From the NCBI GenBank assembly GCA_937925635.1, contig CALALX010000062.1:7625-71624 (forward strand): DNA of 64,000 bases, in the 5' to 3' direction. A program made the translations under genes and the position numbers. Positions 1 through 8,900 of the stretch are shown here, in pieces. The notes under the pieces are model-generated. The model saw nothing but the letters and a program-made list of their open reading frames with translations. It was not told where the DNA came from and did no database searches. Position 1 is the stretch's first letter. Each line of letters begins with the position of its first letter. The DNA comes from an uncultured Caulobacter sp. GTDB taxonomy: Bacteria > Pseudomonadota > Alphaproteobacteria > Caulobacterales > Caulobacteraceae.

Positions 1-98
1 TTGTAGGCCATCATGGCCTCGACCCGGTCGACCGGCAGGTCGAGCTCGGGGCCGGCGGACTCGTAGCCGGCGGGGATCATCAGCATCATGAAGCGCAT
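1..98 (-). CDS. YCII-related (DGPF-type) protein, 5' part only
   Basis: The reverse strand reads an N-terminus beginning MRFMMLMIPAGYESAG, the typical opening of small YCII/DGPF-domain proteins (MRFMMLMIPKGYE in many alphaproteobacteria). A purine-rich GAGAGGAAAAG stretch sits just upstream of the ATG at 98 and acts as a good ribosome-binding site. Only about 32 residues are inside the window; the gene runs off the left edge. Family members are small ferredoxin-like-fold proteins often found near ECF sigma factors; their reaction is generally unknown. The assignment rests on the N-terminal motif alone. Confidence 0.75.
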   Translation of the reverse strand, partial: MRFMMLMIPAGYESAGPELDLPVDRVEAMMAY

Positions 99-194
99 GG
101 TCTTTTCCTCTCTCGGGATCGGGCAGGAGCGCCGGACTTCGCAGGGACGACGATCCGACGGCGGCGATCCCGACATTTCGCCGGTGGGCGACGC

Positions 195-223
195 AAAAAG
201 AAAAGGGCCGCTCGCGCGGCCCT
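195..223 (-). terminator. Rho-independent terminator after the DUF2846 gene
   Basis: An 8-bp perfect stem (AGGGCCGC / GCGGCCCT, 204-211 with 216-223) with a 4-nt loop is followed on the minus strand by a T-rich run (TTTTCTTTTTG). It lies 26 nt beyond the stop codon of the DUF2846 gene, the right place to end that transcript. Confidence 0.85.
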
Positions 224-248
224 CTCCCCGATCCTCGCTGCGGAAGTG

Positions 249-791
249 TCACTTGGCGTCCGGCGACCACTTCGATGGCTTCATCTTGCCGGCGATGGCG
301 TCGAAGGCTTCCTTCGACGACGGCGTCAGGTTCGGTCGTCCGGCGAGAACGCCCACCGAGATGCCGAACTGCAGATAATAGACCTCGCCTTCCTCGACCT
401 CGATCGGGGTGACGTCCTTGGTCTCGGAGTGCACGACGAACTCGTGCAGGCCCGGCGTGAAGTCGATGGCGAAATAGACGCCGTTGCTCAGCTTGCCGAG
501 CTCGGCCTCGCCTTCGCGGACCTTGAAGCTCAGGGCGGCGCCCATCAGCTTCGACTGGCGGAAGAACACCACCTGGCCCTTGCCCGGGGCAGGCTTGCCG
601 AGTTCGACCGGCGTCGCGGCGGCCGGAGCGGTGGGCGCCTCGGCGGCCGGAGCTTCGGCGGCGACGGGCCCGCCGGGGCTGGACGCTTCGGCCGGAGCGG
701 CGGCATCCTGGGCCCAGGCGCCGGCGGCGAAGGCCGAGGCGGCGAGCAGCATAGCGGCGCCCAGAGCGGCGCTGCGGTAGGTCATGGTCAT
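249..791 (-). CDS. Exported DUF2846 domain protein
   Basis: A 180-residue protein with an N-terminal signal peptide (hydrophobic stretch to about residue 27, ending AGAWA-Q), an Ala/Pro-rich linker (about 28-65) and a C-terminal domain with GKGQVVFFRQSKLMGAALSF and a later EGEVYYLQFG strand, typical of DUF2846. The family forms a small beta-sandwich in periplasmic or lipid-anchored proteins; its role is not known. It lies 5 nt downstream of the preceding exported protein gene, so the two are probably one transcript, ended by the terminator at 195-223. The low-complexity linker suggests a spacer across the periplasm. Confidence 0.8.
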   Translation of the reverse strand: MTMTYRSAALGAAMLLAASAFAAGAWAQDAAAPAEASSPGGPVAAEAPAAEAPTAPAAATPVELGKPAPGKGQVVFFRQSKLMGAALSFKVREGEAELGKLSNGVYFAIDFTPGLHEFVVHSETKDVTPIEVEEGEVYYLQFGISVGVLAGRPNLTPSSKEAFDAIAGKMKPSKWSPDAK

Positions 792-796
792 AGTCG

Positions 797-1453
797 TTAT
801 TCCTGCTTGGGAGCGTCGGTGGAGACGACGGCCGATTCGGCCGCCGGCGCCGACGCGGGGTCCGCGACCGGCGAAAGGGTGATCGCCGCGGCGAGCTTGG
901 CATTCGCGAGCGTGCCTGCGGGCAGTTCGACGTGACCGCCCTGGATCAGGAACCCGACGATCGGAGAGACCATGCCGAGGGTCAGGGCTGCGGTACTGTT
1001 GTCGTTGCCGGCGCGCCCAAGCTTCATGCCCTTCAGCGGAATCCGCTGCCCATTGTATTCGAGGTATCGCGCGGCGAGGAGCAGCTCGCCAGGCTTGCCA
1101 CCGAAGCTCGGAGGCGCGGAATGCACCACCTCGCCACCACCGGCGATGCCCGCGGGCAGGACAGTTCCGCCGTCGATGACCAGCGGTTCAGCGAGACGGA
1201 TCTCGAACTTGTCGCCACGCTTGATCGTCTTTGAGCTGATGATCGGCACGATGGCCAGCTGAACGATGGTGTCCTTCGGCGCCATGCAGCAGACCGCGGG
1301 CGCGGCGGGCTCGCTCGGCTGCGCCTCGACGGCCGGCCCAGCCTCCGGCGCGGCCGCGCCGGCGAGTGGAACGGCCGCAGGCTCCTGCGCCAGTGCAGGC
1401 GCGCAACCGAGAACGAGCGGCAGCACCGCTCTCGCAAAAATGTAGCGTCGCAT
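797..1453 (-). CDS. Exported protein of unknown function
   Basis: 218 residues. The ATG at 1453 begins MRRYIFARAVLPLVLGCAPA, a signal peptide with likely cleavage after ALA at about residue 22. A Pro/Ala/Glu-rich segment (about 23-55) follows, then a Cys pair (VCCM, about 59-62) and a beta-rich domain with a hydrophobic Gly-rich stretch near the end (TLGMVSPIVGFLIQGG). I do not recognise a named family. The open frame continues upstream to 2560, but that part is antisense to the ABC ATPase gene and is not coding. It is probably cotranscribed with the DUF2846 gene; both look like periplasmic or envelope proteins. Confidence 0.7.
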   Translation of the reverse strand: MRRYIFARAVLPLVLGCAPALAQEPAAVPLAGAAAPEAGPAVEAQPSEPAAPAVCCMAPKDTIVQLAIVPIISSKTIKRGDKFEIRLAEPLVIDGGTVLPAGIAGGGEVVHSAPPSFGGKPGELLLAARYLEYNGQRIPLKGMKLGRAGNDNSTAALTLGMVSPIVGFLIQGGHVELPAGTLANAKLAAAITLSPVADPASAPAAESAVVSTDAPKQE

Positions 1454-1636
1454 CGGCTCCCCCCGCCGTTGTGAGGCAACGGCGTAGCCGAACACCGGTC
1501 GACTGCCAAGCAAATCCCGGATACCCGCGTTCAGCCTTGCCGGGCGACCCATCCTACCCCATCTGTGCGGTCGACGTTTGGCCGCGCCCCGAAGAGGGAT
1601 CGCCTGGCCGACAGACGCAATCATCCGGGGACAAGA

Positions 1637-2563
1637 GTGCAGCCCATCATTTCCGTGGAAGGTCTGTCGAAGACCTATGCCGGAGGATTCGAAGCGCTGA
1701 AGCGCGTCGACCTCGAGATCCGGCGGGGCGAGATCTTCGCCCTGCTGGGCCCCAACGGCGCCGGCAAGACGACGCTGATCAGCATCATCTGCGGCATCGT
1801 CAACGCCTCGACCGGCACGGTGACGGCTGACGGCCACGACATCCGCCGCGACTACCGCGCGGCCCGCTCGGCGATCGGTCTGGTGCCGCAGGAGTTGCAC
1901 ACCGACGCCTTCGAGACCGTCTGGGCGACGGTCAGTTTCAGCCGCGGCCTGTTCGGCAAGCCGAGGAACGACGCCTACCTGGAGAAGATCCTGCGGGACC
2001 TCAGCCTCTGGGACAAGAAGGACAGCAAGATCATGGCCCTGTCCGGCGGCATGAAGCGCCGGGTGATGATCGCCAAGGCGCTGAGCCACGAGCCCAAGAT
2101 CCTGTTCCTCGACGAGCCCACCGCCGGCGTCGACGTCGAGCTGCGTCGCGACATGTGGGAGATGGTCCGGGGCCTGCGGGAGAGCGGCGTCACCATCATC
2201 CTGACCACCCACTACATCGAGGAAGCCGAAGAGATGGCCGACCGCATCGGGGTGATCCGCAAGGGCGAGATCATCCTGGTCGAGGACAAGCATGTCCTGA
2301 TGCGCAAGCTCGGCCGCAAGAGCCTGACCCTGCAGCTGCGCGATCCCCTGCAGGCCATCCCGGCGGGCCTGGACGACTTCGACCTCGCTCTCAGCAACGA
2401 CGGGACCCATCTGGTCTACGGCTTCGACACCCAGGCCCAGGACACCCGCATCGCCGACTTGTTGCGACGGCTGCACGAGGCCGGCGTCGACTTCAGCGAT
2501 CTCAACACCGAGGAGAGCTCCCTCGAGGACATCTTCGTCAGCCTCGTGAGGGCGCCGCAATGA
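1637..2563 (+). CDS. ABC-2 type transporter ATP-binding protein
   Basis: About 308 residues from the GTG at 1637 (product starts MQPIISVEGLSKTY). It has Walker A (LLGPNGAGKTTLI), the signature LSGGMKRRVMIAKAL, Walker B (ILFLDEPTAGVD) and the H-loop (ILTTHYIEEAEEM). A C-terminal extension of about 80 residues after the H-loop is usual for ABC-2 exporters. An in-frame ATG at 1565 would add 24 residues that do not look like the family N-terminus, so I prefer 1637, although its Shine-Dalgarno (GGGGACA) is only fair. Size and pairing resemble the YadG/YadH system of E. coli. Its stop overlaps the permease start by 4 nt, implying translational coupling. Confidence 0.85.
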   Translation: MQPIISVEGLSKTYAGGFEALKRVDLEIRRGEIFALLGPNGAGKTTLISIICGIVNASTGTVTADGHDIRRDYRAARSAIGLVPQELHTDAFETVWATVSFSRGLFGKPRNDAYLEKILRDLSLWDKKDSKIMALSGGMKRRVMIAKALSHEPKILFLDEPTAGVDVELRRDMWEMVRGLRESGVTIILTTHYIEEAEEMADRIGVIRKGEIILVEDKHVLMRKLGRKSLTLQLRDPLQAIPAGLDDFDLALSNDGTHLVYGFDTQAQDTRIADLLRRLHEAGVDFSDLNTEESSLEDIFVSLVRAPQ

Positions 2564-3321
2564 ACCTACACGCGGTCAAGGCCATCTACATCTTCGAGAT
2601 GTCCCGATGGTTCCGGACGATGACCCAGTCCATCGCCGCGCCGGTCATCTCGACCTCGCTCTATTTCATCGTCTTCGGGGCCGCGATCGGCTCTCGGATG
2701 GCCAATATCGACGGTGTGGCCTACGCCGCCTTCATCGTGCCCGGCCTGATCATGCTGTCGATCCTGACCGAGAGCATCTCCAACGGCTCGTTCGGCATCT
2801 ACATGCCCAAATGGGCCGGAACGATCTACGAGCTGCTGTCCGCGCCGGTGTCGGCCTTCGAGACGGTGCTGGGCTATGTGGGCGCCGCCGCCAGCAAGTC
2901 GGTGATCCTGGGGCTGATCATCCTGATCACCGCCCGACTGTTCGTGCCGTTCGAGATCGCCCACCCGGTCTGGATGGTCGGCTTCCTGGTGCTGACGGCA
3001 GTCACCTTCAGCCTGTTCGGCTTCATCCTGGGCGTTTGGGCCGATGGCTGGGAGAAGCTCAACATCGTGCCGATGCTGATCATCACGCCGCTGACCTTCC
3101 TGGGCGGCAGCTTCTATTCGATCAGCATGCTGCCGCCGCTCTGGCAGAAGATCACGCTGTTCAACCCGGTGGTCTATCTGGTCAGCGGCTTCCGCTGGGC
3201 CTTCTTCGGGGTGTCCGACGTCAATGTGGCCGTCAGCCTGGCCGCCACGGCGGGCTTCCTGGCGCTCTGCCTGACGGCGGTATGGTGGATCTTCCGGACC
3301 GGCTGGCGGCTGAAGGTGTGA
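2560..3321 (+). CDS. ABC-2 type transporter permease
   Basis: 253 residues with about six hydrophobic segments and the ABC-2 permease hallmark near residues 170-190 (PLTFLGGSFYSISMLP), followed by the NPVVYLVSGFR motif. The ATG overlaps the ATPase stop (ATGA), so the two are made together as a half-size exporter pair of the YadGH type. The substrate cannot be told from sequence. The gene ends just before an inverted-repeat element that probably also stops transcription. Confidence 0.9.
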   Translation: MNLHAVKAIYIFEMSRWFRTMTQSIAAPVISTSLYFIVFGAAIGSRMANIDGVAYAAFIVPGLIMLSILTESISNGSFGIYMPKWAGTIYELLSAPVSAFETVLGYVGAAASKSVILGLIILITARLFVPFEIAHPVWMVGFLVLTAVTFSLFGFILGVWADGWEKLNIVPMLIITPLTFLGGSFYSISMLPPLWQKITLFNPVVYLVSGFRWAFFGVSDVNVAVSLAATAGFLALCLTAVWWIFRTGWRLKV

Positions 3322-3325
3322 CGGT

Positions 3326-3414
3326 GACTGCTTCCGTCGAGAGACGGTAGCTGTCCCCGACGCATGCGATCCGATTGTTGGGGCCAGCTACCGGCGATGC
3401 CGGAAGCAGTCCCC
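3326..3414. repeat. Paired palindromic repeat, family 2 copy A
   Basis: Two inverted copies of a roughly 34-bp unit (outer arm GACTGCTTCCG, inner arm GGTAGCTGTCCCC; 3326-3358 and 3380-3414) around a 21-bp spacer. The same arrangement recurs at 41446-41531. Each unit can also fold on itself through CCG...CGG. It fills the space between a plus-strand and a minus-strand gene end, so it may act as a bidirectional terminator. Confidence 0.8.
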
Positions 3415-3416
3415 AG

Positions 3417-4217
3417 TCACCGCCGCCCGAGCCGCGCCCCGATGTCGGCGAAGGCCGCCGGAGCCAGGAACCAGGGCTCGACAAGATAGCGGAAGGCCAG
3501 GCGGCGCGGCTGGGAGAACAGCCTGAACAGCCACTCGACGCCCAGCTTTCCAGTCCAGCGCGGCGCCGCGTCCTGCACGCCGGCCTCGTAGTCGAAGGCG
3601 GCCCCGACGGGGAAGAACACGCCCCGCCCGATCAGGTCGCGGTTCGCCGCGATCCAGGTCTCCTGCCGCGGCATGCCCATGCCGACCAGAATGATGTCGG
3701 GATCGAAGGCGGCGATGTCCTGGCGCAGGCGGACGCTGTCGGCGCTCCGCGGGTCGATGTCGAAGTAGCCGCAGTGTTCGGCGAGCTGCACGCCCGGCCA
3801 GCGTTTGCGGATCTCGGCCGCGCCGCGCTCGCCCACGCCCGGGGCGCCGCCGACGTGGAACACCCGCCAGCCGCGGTCACGGACCCGGGCCCAGAACGCC
3901 TCGCGCCAGTCGAGATAGGTCGAGCGGTGCTGGCCGCCGACCGGCAGCCCCATCAGCTTCGCCCACAGGATCATCGGCTTGCTGTCGATCTGAACGAGGT
4001 CCGCCTCGGCGAAGAATGCCTTCAGCGCCGGCGTGCGCGGCAGCAGGAACAGGCTGTGCGAATTGTGGTTGGCGATCACCGCCGTGCCGCCGCCGGCCAC
4101 GAAGGCCTCGGTCGCCGCCAGCATCTCCGCCGGGGTGATGGGATCGACCTCGCCGCCCAGCAGGCGGACGCGGGTCGTGGCGAAGGCTTGGGCGAGCGCG
4201 GTCATGGGTATCAGCAT
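3417..4217 (-). CDS. WecG/TagA/CpsF family (GT26) glycosyltransferase
   Basis: 266 residues. GT26 hallmarks: an N-terminal ANHNSHSLFLL region, DSKPMILWAKLMG (about 78-90), a nucleotide-sugar segment FHVGGAPGVGERGA (about 119-132), and the conserved LVGMGMPRQETWIAAN (about 178-193) with Pro-x-Gln-Glu-x-Trp. Such enzymes add a ManNAc-type sugar to a lipid-linked glycan at the inner face of the cytoplasmic membrane. In Caulobacter the holdfast enzyme HfsJ belongs to this family, so a surface-polysaccharide role is reasonable, but orthology cannot be asserted. It is the last gene of a minus-strand run (kinase, response regulator, SemiSWEET, this gene) with gaps under 40 nt. An in-frame ATG at 4205 is an alternative start. 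Confidence 0.85.
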   Translation of the reverse strand: MLIPMTALAQAFATTRVRLLGGEVDPITPAEMLAATEAFVAGGGTAVIANHNSHSLFLLPRTPALKAFFAEADLVQIDSKPMILWAKLMGLPVGGQHRSTYLDWREAFWARVRDRGWRVFHVGGAPGVGERGAAEIRKRWPGVQLAEHCGYFDIDPRSADSVRLRQDIAAFDPDIILVGMGMPRQETWIAANRDLIGRGVFFPVGAAFDYEAGVQDAAPRWTGKLGVEWLFRLFSQPRRLAFRYLVEPWFLAPAAFADIGARLGRR

Positions 4218-4253
4218 GCGCCGCCCCGATTGAAGGCGCGTTAGGGAGCGTGG

Positions 4254-4520
4254 TTAAGCGCGCCTGAACTTCCACTTCAGACCCAGCACTACGCCGCTCA
4301 GGGCCAGGCAGACGGCGTTGGACGTCGCGACCGGCCAGCTGCCGAGCAGGACGCCGTAGGTGGTCCACAGCACGAAGCCGGTCACGGTCAGCAGGAACAT
4401 GCGGAGAGACACCGACGAGGCATCCTTCTCGCGCCATATCTTGAGGATCTGGGGCGTGAAACTGGTCATCGAGCACAGCGCCGCCGCGACGCCGATGCAG
4501 TTGATGACCAGCTCACTCAT
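4254..4520 (-). CDS. SemiSWEET (MtN3/PQ-loop) sugar transporter
   Basis: 88 residues from the ATG at 4520, which has GGGGA at seven nucleotides; a GTG six bases earlier is less likely. It is one triple-helix bundle: helix 1 (ELVINCIGVAAALCSMTSF), the PQ motif in TPQILKIWREKDASSVS, helix 2 (MFLLTVTGFVLWTTYGVLLG) and helix 3 (ATSNAVCLALSGVVLGLKW). Bacterial SemiSWEETs dimerise to form a sugar facilitator. It sits between a response regulator and a glycosyltransferase on one strand, which may link sugar movement to surface glycan synthesis; that is only inference. Confidence 0.9.
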   Translation of the reverse strand: MSELVINCIGVAAALCSMTSFTPQILKIWREKDASSVSLRMFLLTVTGFVLWTTYGVLLGSWPVATSNAVCLALSGVVLGLKWKFRRA

Positions 4521-4553
4521 GACCACGTCCCCAGCGAAGGCGGCGAGTTCCGA

Positions 4554-5030
4554 TCAGGCGCTCATCGGTTGGTCGCCGAGGCCCCATCGGTCGACCCAGG
4601 CCGGCGCCAGCTGGAAGCCGGCCGGCGGCAGACCGGGGGCGCGGCCGTCGCGCAGGCAGGCCTTAAGGAAGCGGAGCGCCATCTTCACGCCATGCTCGGA
4701 GTAGGGCTTGCCGATCACGCCGCAGGCCCCGGCGAAGTCCTCGGGCAGGCGCTTGACGTTCGCGGTCATGAACAGAACCACGCCGCCGCAATCGCCCGCG
4801 ATCCGGCGCGCGACCTCGACCCCGGTCGGACCATCGCGCAGGTGAACGTCGACGAGCGCCAGGTCCGGCAGCAGGGTGGCGGCCAGGGCCACGGCCTCGT
4901 CAGAGCTCATGGCGTGGCCGACGTCCCGGCAGCCCGCCTCCGCGACCAGGAAGCTGAGCTCGTTCGCCAGCAGCACCTCGTCCTCGACGATCAACACGTT
5001 CAGGGCGGTGTCGGCGGTCATCTCCGTCAC
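4554..5030 (-). CDS. Single-domain response regulator
   Basis: 158 residues, essentially one receiver domain: acidic pocket VEDE (about 15-18), phosphoacceptor Asp61 in LVDVHLRDG, switch Thr in FMTAN, and Lys in GKPYS. After about residue 125 there is a short tail (RAPGLPPAGFQLAPAW) with no DNA-binding domain, so output is by protein contact. The reading frame opens with a GTG at 5030, three nucleotides after the kinase stop; the ATG at 5021 is an alternative with GGAG directly against it. The close coupling to the upstream HisKA_2 kinase makes them a cognate pair. Confidence 0.88.
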   Translation of the reverse strand: MTEMTADTALNVLIVEDEVLLANELSFLVAEAGCRDVGHAMSSDEAVALAATLLPDLALVDVHLRDGPTGVEVARRIAGDCGGVVLFMTANVKRLPEDFAGACGVIGKPYSEHGVKMALRFLKACLRDGRAPGLPPAGFQLAPAWVDRWGLGDQPMSA

Positions 5031-5033
5031 AAC

Positions 5034-5726
5034 TCAATGGTGTCCGTTCACCGGCAGCCGGATCAGAGTTCGCACGCCGGGTTCAGCGGTCGTGGTCACG
5101 CACTCGGCGCGCAGCTGCTCGCGGAGCAGGCCCACGATCGTCTGCCCAAATCCGGACGGCGCGCCGTCTTCCGCAAGCCCAACGCCGTTGTCGGCGATTT
5201 CGATCCGAAAATGCTCGCCCTCTCGTCGAATCGACACCCTGATCACGCCGGGCCGGCCATCGGGGAAGGCATGGCGAATGGCGTTGCGAAGCAGCTCGTT
5301 GACCAGCAACGCCAGCGGCGCCGCCCGGGCCGCCGGCACATCGATCCGTTCCAGGTCCAGCTCGGCGCGAATGTCTCGCCGCCCGGAGGCCCCGAGTGCG
5401 TCGGCGACGAGGTCTTCGAGGAAGGCCGCGACATCAAAGCGATCGATGTCGTCGTTCTGAAAGAGGCGGCGATGCACGGTCGCGATCGCCTCGACGCGTT
5501 CGAGCGCGCCTTGAAGGGCGGCGCGCACGGCGGGATCGGACGCTCGGCGCGCCTGCAGCTGGAGCAGAGAGGACATGAGCTGCAGGTTGTTCTTCACGCG
5601 GTGGTCGACCTCGTGAAGCAGCGCGGTCTTCTGCGGCAGGGCGCGCTGCAGGTCGACGGCGGCCCCCTCGACGACCTCCCGCGAGCCCTTCCGAAGCTCA
5701 AGCGCCCGCTGATCGTCGTCCTTCAT
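5034..5726 (-). CDS. HisKA_2-type cytoplasmic sensor histidine kinase
   Basis: 230 residues from the ATG at 5726. There is no transmembrane segment and almost no sensory region: a 30-residue N-terminal helix leads into a HisKA_2 dimerisation box with His42 in HEVDHRVKNNLQL, followed by a HATPase domain with N-box NELLRNAIRHAF, IADNGVGL and a GFGQTIVGLL lid. HisKA_2 kinases are common in alphaproteobacterial stress and light signalling. The protein is short for the family, so the signal must come from a partner or from the N-terminal helix. Three nucleotides separate it from the response-regulator gene. Confidence 0.88.
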   Translation of the reverse strand: MKDDDQRALELRKGSREVVEGAAVDLQRALPQKTALLHEVDHRVKNNLQLMSSLLQLQARRASDPAVRAALQGALERVEAIATVHRRLFQNDDIDRFDVAAFLEDLVADALGASGRRDIRAELDLERIDVPAARAAPLALLVNELLRNAIRHAFPDGRPGVIRVSIRREGEHFRIEIADNGVGLAEDGAPSGFGQTIVGLLREQLRAECVTTTAEPGVRTLIRLPVNGHH

Positions 5727-5840
5727 CCGAACTCCCGTTGCGCCCCCGTGGGTGGCGGAACGAGCGGCGCTGCGTCCGGGTTCCAGTCGCCTCCGAACCG
5801 GATCAAGCCGGGGCGGACGAGCCGTCCATCGGCCCAAAAC

Positions 5841-5877
5841 GAGAGAGGGCGCGGAGACCTGGCCGGTCTCCGCGCCC
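5841..5877 (-). terminator. Strong terminator after the autotransporter gene
   Basis: A perfect 13-bp stem (GGGCGCGGAGACC, 5847-5859, with GGTCTCCGCGCCC, 5865-5877) and a 5-nt loop. On the minus strand it is followed by TCTCTCGTTTT. It lies 25 nt past the stop codon of the minus-strand autotransporter gene and isolates it from the kinase gene downstream. Confidence 0.85.
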
Positions 5878-5901
5878 CCAGTCCGTGGCGAAAGCCGGGG
5901 T

Positions 5902-8900
5902 CTAGAACATCACCCGGCCGGCCAGTTGCAGGTTGACGCGGTCCTCGCCGTCGACGGCTTCGTACTCGCCCTCGACCGCGACGTAAGACATCGCCGTGCC
6001 GGCCTTCAGGGACAGACCCACCAGCATCGCGCCGTCGCCGGCCTCGGTGGCCGGCAGGGCCACCCATTGGCCGCCGACAAAGCGGAACACGGTGTCGCCG
6101 ATCTCGCCCGAGATATGCTGCCGGTAGCCGAAGCGCAGCTCGGGACGCCACCAGAGGTCGCGACCGAAGGTGGCGCCCAGGGCCAGTTCGGCGGTGCTGC
6201 TCAGGCGATCGCTCGTCCGCGCGCCGACTTCCTGGTTGAAGCCGCCGCTCTTGCCGTTCTCCGCTCGGGAGTCTTCGGACAGATAGAGGTAGTCCACGCT
6301 CACAGCCGGGCGGGCATAGAAGCGGCCGGCCGTGAACTCGTAGGAGGCCGAGGCGCTCGCCACGCCGGTGAAGCCGGTCCAGTCGGCCGTCGATTCGACG
6401 ATCAGCTGGGTGGTCGGGTCGATAAACACGCGATCGCCGGTGAACCAGCCGTAGCCGCCGGAACCACGCGCGTTGATCGTGAACTTGCCGATCGATCGAC
6501 GCCAGTAAACGCCGGCCTCGAGCAGGGAGACGCTGGTCTCTTCCCCGATCTTGGCGATCTCGTCCTTTTCCTCAGCCGTGACGAAGGCCAGGGTCGCGCC
6601 CAGGGCGCCGCCGTCGGTGCCCATGCTCTCGTAGCCGCCGACGAAGCCGAAGGCCTTGGTCTCCGAGCCGGCCGTCACGCCGGCCTCGCGCATGACCTGG
6701 ACGTTGACCTCCTGGAGCCAGAAGCTGTCCGGACCATAGCGTTGCCGCAGGTCGGGCCGGGTTCCGGTCAGGCGGGAGACGGTGCGCGTCATGCTGTCGA
6801 GCGAGGAGAACAGGCCCTCGCCCTGGTCCGGCAGCATCTGCTCGAACCGGTCCATGAACTCCTTGCGCGTATCGGCGGCCAGGAAGGAGTCGCGGATGTC
6901 ATCGTCGTTTCCGAGCGCCGCGTAGACGGCGTCCAGCGCCAGCGACTGGCTCTGCGACAGGTCAATTTCCGCCGCGGTGCGCCGGCGGATGTCGACATAG
7001 ACCTCGCCGGCGGCGGTGTCCGCCGAGGCCTGGGCCACGAACAGATACGGCGAGTTGCCGATCAGGCTCTGGTCCAGCGTGCCGGCGGTCAGGCCGGCGG
7101 GCGTGTCGGTCTTGATGACGGTAAAGCGTTGCGGCCCGTCGATCAGGTCAGTCAGCGTCAAGCCGATCTTGGCGCCGCTGGCGATATTGGCCGTGGCGAC
7201 GGTGAACTGGGTGTTCGAACCGAGCCCGCCGTTGCCGTTGGGATCGGCGGTGAAGATCACCGAGCTGGTAGCGCCGATGTTGAGCGCCGTGCCGTCGATG
7301 ATTTCGGCATTGGAGATGGTCAGCGAGCCGGCGGTGACATTCACGGTCAGCTGGCCGTCGCTGTCGCGCAGGTCGCCCGTCGCCTCCGCGCCGCCCGACA
7401 GGCTGAACACGTCCGCGCCGACGCCGAAGGACACATCGCCCGCGAGCGTGCCGTTCCGCAGGTCCAGGGTGTCGTCGAAGCCGCCGAAATAGAGGTTGCC
7501 GATCATGGCCGGCTCATCGGCGTCGTCGACGCCGTCACCATCCTTGTCCGGATCGGTGGTCGTGGAGTCGAGGTCGTCGTCGCCGTCGGCGACGCCCAGC
7601 TGGACGAACGTCACGCCCGCCGCCGCGTAGCGCAGATCAACCGCGATCGCCTCGCCGGTCACCGTCTCGTTGGACGCATCGTTGTCGGTGTCGTCGGTGT
7701 CGTTGGCGTCGTCGGTCGGCGCCACGATCGCCGTGATCGTGCCGCTGTTGGTGAACGAGGTGATGCCGCCGCCGCGATCCCAGACCCCCACGGCGCTGCC
7801 GTTCTCGCCGTTGGCGATCGCGACGATGGAGCCGGAGTTGTTGAAGGTGTGGACCGAGGCGTTCTGGTCGATGCGCACGGCGAACGCCGCGAAGGCGCCC
7901 TCGGACGCAGCGGCGCCCGACGTCGCGTTGGTGGAGGCCAGGAGACTGCCGTCGTTGAAGATGGTGTCGGCCACCGCGCCGCCCTCAAGGTGCAAGGCTT
8001 GGGCGTCGTTGTTGTAGGCAATGGCGGTCGCCGCGCCCTGGGTCCGGATGCCGCCTTCGATCGTGGTCGTCAGGCCGGCGTCGGTGCCGATCCGGATCGC
8101 CGTCCCGGCAATGTTGTCGAGCGTGCCGTTGCCGACGACGCTGCCGCGCACGACGAGCCCGTAGGCGTCGTCCCCGGTCGCGGCGACCCTGCCGATGGTG
8201 ATGGCCTCGGTCGTCGAACCGATCTGCAGGGCCGCAGCCTGTCCATTCGAGGCCAGCGCGCTCGAGCCCTCGATGCTGTCATCGACGCCGTCGTTGTCGA
8301 GGTCTTTGTCGCTGGTGTCGAGGGTGCCGTCGTTGTCGTCGTCGGTGTCGGTCGAATTGGGAATGCCGTCGCCGTCGTAATCGATGCCGGCGATCGGCGC
8401 GACGTCGAGCAGAATGCCGTTGCCGACATTGCCCGTGACCAGCACGGCGGGACCGCCCTCCAGCTTGTCATCGGCGTCCAGGTCGGCGCGATCCTCGGCC
8501 AGGCCGGGGCGCGTCGCGTAGCGATAGCCCCGCGCGGCGATGCCGCCCTGGATGTTCAGGCGGCCCGACACGTCATCCACCGCCAGGCCGATGGCGTTCT
8601 CGCCCAGCGCCGACACCGAACCGCGGACGTCGACCGAACCGGTCACCGGCGCCTCGATCGAGATGGCGCGAGCGTTGTCGCCGGTCACGTTGATCGCGCC
8701 GCGGCTGGTCAGGTTGCCGGTCAGCGGACCGACGACGCGGATGCCGTAGGAGTCGTTGCCCTCGATCGTGATGATGCCGCCGTTCTCGACGACGATATTG
8801 CCGGTCATGGCGCCCTCGACGAGGATGCCGTGCTTGCCGACGCCATCGACGAAATCCCCGTCGAGGTCGCCGTCGCTGTCAGTGTCCTTCTGGTCCAGGC

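Noticed and set aside
797..2560. A 587-codon minus-strand frame that would extend the exported protein upstream
   Set aside because: The upstream 369 codons are antisense to the ABC ATPase; the signal peptide begins exactly at the ATG at 1453.
8270..8400. Short tandem DNA repeats (GTCGTC/GTCGGTGTC-rich) suggesting a microsatellite or CRISPR-like array
   Set aside because: They are codons of the Asp-rich calcium-type blocks of the autotransporter; spacing is irregular and the frame is maintained.
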